Positions 59,057-64,000 of a stretch of DNA of 64,000 bases are shown one piece after another. The notes below the pieces were generated by a model. It ran no database searches and was not told the origin of the DNA. It saw only the letters and a program-made list of their open reading frames with translations. Source of the DNA: an uncultured Lentisphaerota bacterium (GTDB lineage: Bacteria; Verrucomicrobiota; Lentisphaeria; Oligosphaerales; CAITYL01); the NCBI GenBank assembly GCA_903921725.1, contig CAIXRA010000076.1, positions 43,265 through 107,264 on the forward strand, in the 5' to 3' direction. The number at the start of each line of letters is the position of its first letter. The first letter of the stretch is position 1. The position numbers and the translations under genes were made by a program.

Positions 59057-59085
59057 TTGATTGTTGGGGGCTGCGTCCATAGATT
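59057..59085 (+). promoter_or_regulatory. candidate promoter of the exeA-gspB operon
   Basis: TTGATT (59057-59062), a 17-base spacer and TAGATT (59080-59085). A second exact TATAAT lies at 59101-59106 but lacks a matching -35. Confidence 0.45.
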
Positions 59086-59158
59086 ATGCAGGCCGCCAGT
59101 TATAATCCATCGCAGTGCGCGCCCGCCAGGCCGGGCCAAGCAAAAGGCTTCGCCCACC

Positions 59159-59974
59159 GTGTACACGCAGTTTTACGGATTTACGGAAGCGCCGTTCAGC
59201 ATCACGCCTGACCCGCGCTACATGTTTTTCAGCGACCGGCACCGCGAGGCGTTCAACCACCTGCTCTTCGGCCTCCAGCACCGCAAGGGGTTCATCCAGC
59301 TCACCGGCGAGGTGGGTTCCGGAAAGACGACCCTCTGCCGGGCGCTGCTTTCACAGCTCGGGGAACAGTACCAGACCGCGCTCATCCTGAACCCCATGCT
59401 CTCCGACTCCCAGCTCCTCCGCGCGCTGCTGCGGGAGTTCGGCGTGGAAAAGATCTCGCGCAACGACCATCTCGACAATTACGAGGCGCTCAACAAGTTC
59501 CTGCTCGAGAAGGCGCACGCAGGCAAGGAATGCGTGCTGATCATCGACGAGGCCCAGGACCTGCCCGGCGCACTGCTGGAGCAGATCCGCCTCCTGTCGA
59601 ACCTGGAGACGGACAACCGCAAGCTCATCCAGATCATCCTCCTCGGGCAGCCGGAACTGCGGGACAAGCTCAACGACCCCGCCCTCCGCCAGCTCCGCCA
59701 GCGCATCACCATCCGCTACCATCTCGGCCCCCTTGCGCAGGCCGACGTGCGGCGCTACATCGAACACCGCATGACCGTCGCCGGCGGCCGCGGCACCCCG
59801 TTTTTCGAGGACGGCGCCATCGCGCGAATCTACCGTTATTCCGGGGGTGTCCCCCGCATGATCAACGCGCTGGCGGACAAGGCGCTTCTCGCCGGTTTCG
59901 TCTACCGGACGGACCGGATCACGAAGCGCATGGCGGAGATTGCGGAAAAAGAACTGGAAGGAGACATCGCATGA
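59159..59974 (+). CDS. exeA: ExeA-like secretion AAA+ ATPase
   Basis: The 271-residue ATPase begins (GTG) YTQFYGFTEAPFSITPDPRYMFFSDRHREAF, the ExeA/GspA hallmark. Walker A GEVGSGKTT (about 49-57), Walker B CVLIIDEAQDL, and LIQIILLGQPELRDKLNDPALRQLRQRI follow. ExeA with ExeB helps assemble the type II secretin through peptidoglycan. It lacks the C-terminal membrane span and peptidoglycan-binding domain of full ExeA, as in many short homologues. The start is GTG at 59159 because homology begins there; AAAGG lies 12 bases upstream. Its stop overlaps the next ATG. Confidence 0.88.
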   Translation: MYTQFYGFTEAPFSITPDPRYMFFSDRHREAFNHLLFGLQHRKGFIQLTGEVGSGKTTLCRALLSQLGEQYQTALILNPMLSDSQLLRALLREFGVEKISRNDHLDNYEALNKFLLEKAHAGKECVLIIDEAQDLPGALLEQIRLLSNLETDNRKLIQIILLGQPELRDKLNDPALRQLRQRITIRYHLGPLAQADVRRYIEHRMTVAGGRGTPFFEDGAIARIYRYSGGVPRMINALADKALLAGFVYRTDRITKRMAEIAEKELEGDIA

Positions 59975-60936
59975 GCCTTATCAACGAGGCCTTGAAACAG
60001 GCGCGCACGCAGGTTCCCGGAAATCAGCCTTCCGGCCCGCCGCCAATCCCCGTCTACACGCCGCCGGCCGCCCCCTCCGGCAACAGCGGCTGCGGCGGCT
60101 TTGTCGTGGCCGTCGTCCTCCCGCTTGCCGCGCTGGTCATCATCATGGGCGGCGCCCTTTTCTGGTATTCAAGCATCAGGGGCGGAAACACGGCGGGCGC
60201 ACCGGCGGGCGCCGCCGTGCAGCCGCCCACGAATCCCCAGGCCGCCGGCGGCACCCAGGCCGTCCCCGGAAAAACGCCGAAAATGCTGGAGTTCTACGCC
60301 GACTGGTGCGGACCCTGCAGGACAATGAAGCCGGCCGTCGAGCAGTTCACGAAGGCGTACGCCGGCCGGATCGCCGTTGAAACCATCAACGTGGACACCA
60401 ACAAGGAACTGGCCCAGAAATACAACGTCACCTCCATCCCACTGCAGGTCTACCTGGACACACAGGGGCGGGAGGTCTACCGCAATGTCGGCGCCGTGCC
60501 CGCGGACGCCATCGCGGCGAAATGGGAAGAATTGCACCTGCTTCCACCCGCCCTCCCCCGCCAGGCCGTCTCCGAATACGGCAAGGACGTGCAGAAGGCC
60601 CGCACCGCCGCGGCCGCCGCGGCAACACGCACCCGCGACACAGGCGCAGACATGGCGGTCGATGCGATTCCGCCACGAAGCCCCCCCGCGCACACCTCGG
60701 CCACAACCCCCGCCGCGCTTCCGGCCACGACGGTCGGGATCGCGCCGCCTGCGCCCGCAGCCGGTTACAAGCTCACCGGCATCCTCGGTTCCGGCAGCTC
60801 CCGCATGGCGCTGGTGAACGGCCAGATCGTCCGCGTCAACGACAAGATCTGCGGCGCCACGGTCCTCTCAATCACAGACGGCGGCGTCCGCCTCTCGGAA
60901 GGCGGCGCCACATTTGAGGTGAAGCTCAGCCGGTAA
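59971..60936 (+). CDS. GspB/ExeB-like protein with an inserted thioredoxin domain
   Basis: The protein has 321 residues. It begins MSLINEALKQA, the GspB-type N-terminal motif. A Pro-rich linker leads to one membrane span (about 44-66). Residues 104-190 are a thioredoxin fold: MLEFYADWCGPCRTMKP with the CGPC active site at 113-116 and cis-proline TSIP (157). After an Ala/Pro linker comes the C-terminal GspB/PilP-like domain (about 266-320, YKLTGILGSGSSRMALVNGQIVRVNDKI). The redox domain should face the periplasm. The gene is coupled to exeA by ATGA overlap. Known GspB proteins have no thioredoxin domain, so this is a novel fusion or lineage-specific variant. Confidence 0.85.
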   Translation: MSLINEALKQARTQVPGNQPSGPPPIPVYTPPAAPSGNSGCGGFVVAVVLPLAALVIIMGGALFWYSSIRGGNTAGAPAGAAVQPPTNPQAAGGTQAVPGKTPKMLEFYADWCGPCRTMKPAVEQFTKAYAGRIAVETINVDTNKELAQKYNVTSIPLQVYLDTQGREVYRNVGAVPADAIAAKWEELHLLPPALPRQAVSEYGKDVQKARTAAAAAATRTRDTGADMAVDAIPPRSPPAHTSATTPAALPATTVGIAPPAPAAGYKLTGILGSGSSRMALVNGQIVRVNDKICGATVLSITDGGVRLSEGGATFEVKLSR

Positions 60937-60959
60937 TCTGCATTATTCAGGTTAGCATG

Positions 60960-60970
60960 CCCCCCCCCCC
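60960..60970. repeat. homopolymer of 11 C
   Basis: Eleven C follow directly after an ATG (60957-60959) that is in frame with the HAD gene. The start of that gene could therefore be slippage-prone if this ATG is used. Confidence 0.85.
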
Positions 60971-60998
60971 GACCCCGAAGACCGGGACTGCAACCATC

Positions 60999-61685
60999 AT
61001 GAAACCGCACGGAACCATGCCGCACATCCCCGCACAACCCGCGCTCTATTTCTTCGACATGGACAACACGCTGATCGCCAACGACTGCGACGTGTCCTGG
61101 ATCGAGTTTCTCGTGCGCCACAAGCTCGCCCCGGGCGACAGCCTGCAGAAGGCCAACGCCTTCTACGAACAGTACAAGGCCGGCCAGCTTGATCTCGATG
61201 CCTTCTTCCGCTTCCAGCTCGGCGCCTTCACCGGCAACACGCCGGAACAGATGGCTGCGCTCGCCGACCGGCATTTCGAGGAGATGGTGCGCCACACGAT
61301 CTATGAAAAGGCCCGCCGGCTGGTCGGCGACGCCCTCGCCTCCGGCCGCCCCGTCGCCCTGCTCACGGCCACCAACGACGTGCTCGCCGCCCCGTTCGCC
61401 CGCGAGTTGCGGATTCCGCACCTGCTCGCCACACGCTTGGAACTGGACGGGGGGCGCTACACCGGCCGCATCTCCGGGCCGTACTGCGGGGGTGAAGGCA
61501 AGATCGGGTTTGCCGAAACGTTTTGCCGCAGCCGCGCTACCGCACTGGCGGAAGCCGCCTACTACGGCGACTCCATCACCGACGTGCCGCTCCTGGAACG
61601 TGTCGGGTTCCCGCACGCCGTCAACCCCGCGCCCGCCCTCCGATCTGAAGCGGAAGACCACGGCTGGCCGGTGCTGGAACTGTAG
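60999..61685 (+). CDS. HAD-IB family phosphatase (SerB-like)
   Basis: The 228-residue hydrolase has the nucleophile motif YFFDMDNTLI, the helical cap with HFEEMVRHTIYEKARRLV, motif II ALLTATNDVLAAPFA (Thr), and motif IV YYGDSITDVPLLERVG. This HAD-IB group includes phosphoserine and other small phosphatases. A role in serine synthesis with serC is possible but not shown. Alternative starts are ATG 60957 (before the 11-C run) and 61017. I chose 60999; none has a good Shine-Dalgarno. Confidence 0.85.
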   Translation: MKPHGTMPHIPAQPALYFFDMDNTLIANDCDVSWIEFLVRHKLAPGDSLQKANAFYEQYKAGQLDLDAFFRFQLGAFTGNTPEQMAALADRHFEEMVRHTIYEKARRLVGDALASGRPVALLTATNDVLAAPFARELRIPHLLATRLELDGGRYTGRISGPYCGGEGKIGFAETFCRSRATALAEAAYYGDSITDVPLLERVGFPHAVNPAPALRSEAEDHGWPVLEL

Positions 61686-62157
61686 GCGCCGCGCATCCGG
61701 CAACCCCCGCAGGAAACCGGGTCACGACTTCCCCTTCTCCGCGGTGAGCACGATGGTGCCGGTGCATGACGATTCATTTTTGAGCCCCCAAAAAACGTGA
61801 ACCGGAATGCAACGGGCACCGCCCGGGCGTGCTTCCATGAGTGCAGGGGTTATAGTACCGGGCAGCGGCTCCCTGATTGGAATGCCCGGTTTCCGCCGTG
61901 AACGGCGGCGTCTTGTCCCTCCCGGCATCCGCTGTTTTTGCACAATGCCGTGCGCAGGACGCCACGCGGCATGAACCGTTCCACGCACAGGGAGGCAGAC
62001 GCAAATCTGCCGGTTCATGCCTTCAGAAGTTCCGTCATCATCAATTTTTCTTCCAGAGACACGGCCTGCGGCGCCTGATGCGTTCCGGTCCGTTATGGTT
62101 CGGTCAAGGCTGACGGTCTTTGGGGGGGATGCAACCGACCAAGGACATTTTCCCGCC
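61686..62157. other. 472-base leader or intergenic region before the helicase gene
   Basis: No convincing gene is seen. GGTTATAGTACCGGG near 61848 contains a TATAGT that could be a -10. A hairpin CCGCCGT/ACGGCGG lies near 61890-61910. On the minus strand a frame ends with LKNESSCTGTIVLTAEKGKS (to 61722), which looks like the tail of a protein but has no matching upstream body. Cold-shock DEAD-box helicase genes often have long regulated leaders, which may explain the length. Confidence 0.45.
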
Positions 62158-63807
62158 ATGACAGATCCCGCCGCTGAATCCACGCCCGTCCCCGCCATCA
62201 CCTTCGCCTCGCTCGGGCTCTCCGCCGAAACCCTGCGCGTCCTGCAGCAGAAGGGTTTTGAGGAGCCGACGCCGATCCAGGCGAAGACGATCCCCGCCGT
62301 TCTCACAGGCAACCGGGACATCATCGCCCAGGCGCAGACCGGCACCGGCAAGACCGCCGCCTTCGGCCTGCCCATCGTGGAAAAGATCGAGGAAGGCTGC
62401 CGTTCCGTGCAGGCGCTGGTGCTGGCGCCGACCCGTGAGCTGGCCGTCCAGGTCGCGGAGGAGATTCACTCGCTGATCGGCAGCCGCCGCCTCAGCGTCA
62501 TGCCCGTGTACGGCGGACAGTCGCTGGAACTGCAGCTGCGCGGGCTGCACAAGGGCGTGGACATCGTGGTGGGGACGCCGGGGCGCGTCATGGATCATCT
62601 GCGGCGCGGCTCGCTGAAACTCGACCAGATCAAGTTCCTGGTGCTCGACGAGGCGGACGAGATGCTGAACATGGGGTTCCTGGAGGATGTCCGGGAAATC
62701 ATGGAGCAGACCAACAAGGAGAAGCGTACGCTGCTCTTTTCCGCGACCATGCCGCCGGAGATCCAGGCCATCGCCAAGCAGCACATGGGCGAACATGACG
62801 TGCTCCGGGTGATGCAGGCGAGCCTGACGGCCAGCAACACCGAACAGATCTACTTCGAGGTCTCCAACTACAACAAGTTCGAGGCGCTCTGCCGCATCAT
62901 CGACATCGAGGAGGAGTTCTACGGCCTGGTCTTCTGCCGCACCAAGATTGATGTCGACGCCGTCGCCAGCCACCTGATCGAGCGCGGCTACGAGGCCGAC
63001 GCCCTGCACGGCGAGATCGCGCAGAACCAGCGCGAGCGCATCCTCGACCGCCTCAAGAAGGGCACCATCAACATCCTGGTCGCCACCGATGTCGCCGCCC
63101 GCGGCATCGACATCAACAACCTGACGCATGTCATCAACTTCTCGCTGCCGCAGGGCGCGGAGTCGTACATCCACCGCATCGGCCGCACGGGCCGCGCCGG
63201 CAAGACGGGCATCGCCATCACCTTCGTGACGCCGGCGGAGTACCGCAAGCTCCAGTTCATCCGGCATGTGACCAAGACCGACATCCGCAAGGAGACGCTG
63301 CCCAAGGTCAAGGACGTCATCAACGCCAAGAAGCGGCGCATCAAGGCGAACATCGCCGAAACGGTCACCAGCGGCGTAGAGGCCTCTTACCTCGAAATGG
63401 CCGAGGAGTTGATCGCGCTGCATTCCCCCGCGGAACTGGCCGCCGCCCTGCTCCAGCAGGCGTTCCCGAACGAGCTCAGCACCGACAGCTACCCCGAAAT
63501 CGAACAGGGCATGGTGGACCGCGAGGGTCGCACCCGCCTGCTGGTCTCCTTCGGACGGGAGGAAGGCGCGACGCCGCGGCGCCTCGGCGAGTACCTCATG
63601 GGCCGCTGCCGGATGCCGGCGCACAAGATCACCGACATCCAGATATGCGACCACCATTCCTTCGTCACCGTCCCGTTCCGCGACGCCGAAACCCTGCTGT
63701 CCAACGGCGACCGCCGCGACAATGGCCCGACCTTCAAAAAGGCGACTCCGGCGGCCGATGCAAAAAAAAGCCCCGCGCCCCGGAAAAAGTTCGGGAACAA
63801 AGGCTGA
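62158..63807 (+). CDS. deaD: DEAD-box RNA helicase (CsdA/DeaD type)
   Basis: The 549-residue helicase has the Q motif FASLGLSAETLRVLQQKGFEEPTPIQ. Motif I is AQTGTGKT, Ia is APTRELA, Ib is GTPGR, II is DEAD, III is SAT, V is VATDVAARGID and VI is HRIGRTGRAGK. The C-terminal DbpA-type RNA-binding domain follows (about 450-520, RLLVSFGREEGATPRRLGEYLMG...ITDIQICDHHSFVTVP) and then a basic tail. It unwinds structured RNA in ribosome assembly, mRNA decay or cold adaptation. ATG at 62158 begins the homology; AAGGA lies 12 bases upstream. Confidence 0.95.
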   Translation: MTDPAAESTPVPAITFASLGLSAETLRVLQQKGFEEPTPIQAKTIPAVLTGNRDIIAQAQTGTGKTAAFGLPIVEKIEEGCRSVQALVLAPTRELAVQVAEEIHSLIGSRRLSVMPVYGGQSLELQLRGLHKGVDIVVGTPGRVMDHLRRGSLKLDQIKFLVLDEADEMLNMGFLEDVREIMEQTNKEKRTLLFSATMPPEIQAIAKQHMGEHDVLRVMQASLTASNTEQIYFEVSNYNKFEALCRIIDIEEEFYGLVFCRTKIDVDAVASHLIERGYEADALHGEIAQNQRERILDRLKKGTINILVATDVAARGIDINNLTHVINFSLPQGAESYIHRIGRTGRAGKTGIAITFVTPAEYRKLQFIRHVTKTDIRKETLPKVKDVINAKKRRIKANIAETVTSGVEASYLEMAEELIALHSPAELAAALLQQAFPNELSTDSYPEIEQGMVDREGRTRLLVSFGREEGATPRRLGEYLMGRCRMPAHKITDIQICDHHSFVTVPFRDAETLLSNGDRRDNGPTFKKATPAADAKKSPAPRKKFGNKG

Positions 63808-64000
63808 CCGCGCCGGCACCATCAGCCGCAATCTCAGCCGGAGCCTCGCCCGCGGCGGCAACTACCTGATTGGCATCAGGCCCGACACCGCCGTGAAGTT
63901 ACGTGCTTATCCGGAATTAAAAATGCCGCCTGTCGCGGCGGAAACGGGCCAGTTGCAAGGCACGAGGATTGAGAATATCTGGATATTTGATTGACGAGTA
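63808..64000. other. end of window, no gene assigned
   Basis: A frame running from within deaD to 63994 exists in another phase but looks like a shadow. The stretch holds small hairpins (CCTGATTGGCATCAGG, 63866-63881) and CTTATCCGGA near 63907. A downstream gene may start beyond the window. Confidence 0.4.

Noticed and set aside
61722..62375. Minus-strand frame ending LKNESSCTGTIVLTAEKGKS
   Set aside because: The tail looks protein-like, but the body is low-complexity and runs antisense into deaD. I kept it only as a note on the intergenic region.
63722..63994. Plus-strand frame overlapping the deaD end
   Set aside because: The first 30 codons are a shifted reading of the deaD tail, and there is no ribosome site. 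It could only be real if a start existed after 63807, and none is convincing.

Overview
The window is high-GC (my estimate is mid-60s percent) and densely coding. It looks like chromosomal DNA from a Gram-negative member of the PVC superphylum; Verrucomicrobiota or Kiritimatiellota is my best guess. That placement is inference. It rests on the outer-membrane and secretion genes (AsmA-like protein, AlgE-like porin, ExeA/GspB pair), a pseudopilin of the PVC type, single-chain glycyl-tRNA synthetase, paired TMTC-like glycosyltransferases, three SPFH genes together, and many tracts of short repeated DNA words between and inside genes. No 16S rRNA gene is present to confirm it.

Layout. 0-7.3 kb, minus strand: trmL, argH, a GAF protein, holA, a small membrane protein, an FtsQ-like protein and a secreted protein. 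7.5-14 kb, plus strand: a 1209-residue AsmA-like protein and a large hybrid histidine kinase. 14.1-25.8 kb, minus strand: a metallopeptidase, a secreted protein, a P1B metal ATPase, three SPFH (HflK/HflC-type) membrane proteins, a small membrane protein, a pseudopilin, an HTH/zinc-ribbon protein and a DUF2330-type protein. 26-32.4 kb, plus strand: aroA, rarA fused to a methyltransferase-like domain, a Cys-rich PAS protein, serC, a PRC-barrel protein and tRNA-Leu(UAG). 32.5-34.8 kb, plus: a secreted all-helical protein. 34.9-42.7 kb, minus: purF, pyrG, a lower-GC islet (unknown protein, nucleotidyltransferase, MITE-like element), aspS and an AI-2E permease family protein. 42.8-47.7 kb, plus: two TMTC-like proteins and a Gfo/Idh/MocA oxidoreductase. 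47.7-49.1 kb, minus: a membrane protein and an MBL hydrolase. 49.3-53.1 kb, plus: glyS, ctpA and dus. 53.2-58.9 kb, minus: a lipoprotein, an ftsK without membrane segments, argB and a porin. 59-63.8 kb, plus: exeA, a GspB-thioredoxin fusion, a HAD phosphatase and a DEAD-box helicase.

Most genes are housekeeping: arginine, serine, aromatic, purine and CTP synthesis, translation, DNA replication and division, and envelope maintenance. Several neighbours overlap by ATGA (aroA-rarA-PAS, exeA-gspB, HTH-DUF2330, secreted protein-metallopeptidase), which points to translational coupling. No phage, CRISPR array or complete insertion sequence was seen.

The most unusual content is (a) the DNA-word repeats: a 97-bp twin that supplies the stop codons of two neighbouring genes, a 47-bp-period CGGAAG array, GGACGGATC tracts, and GGGCGTCCCGCCCG and GATTTCC-type inserts read in frame inside genes; (b) a thioredoxin domain inserted in a GspB-like secretion protein; (c) three SPFH proteins next to a metal ATPase; and (d) a 198-bp element with 38-bp terminal inverted repeats.
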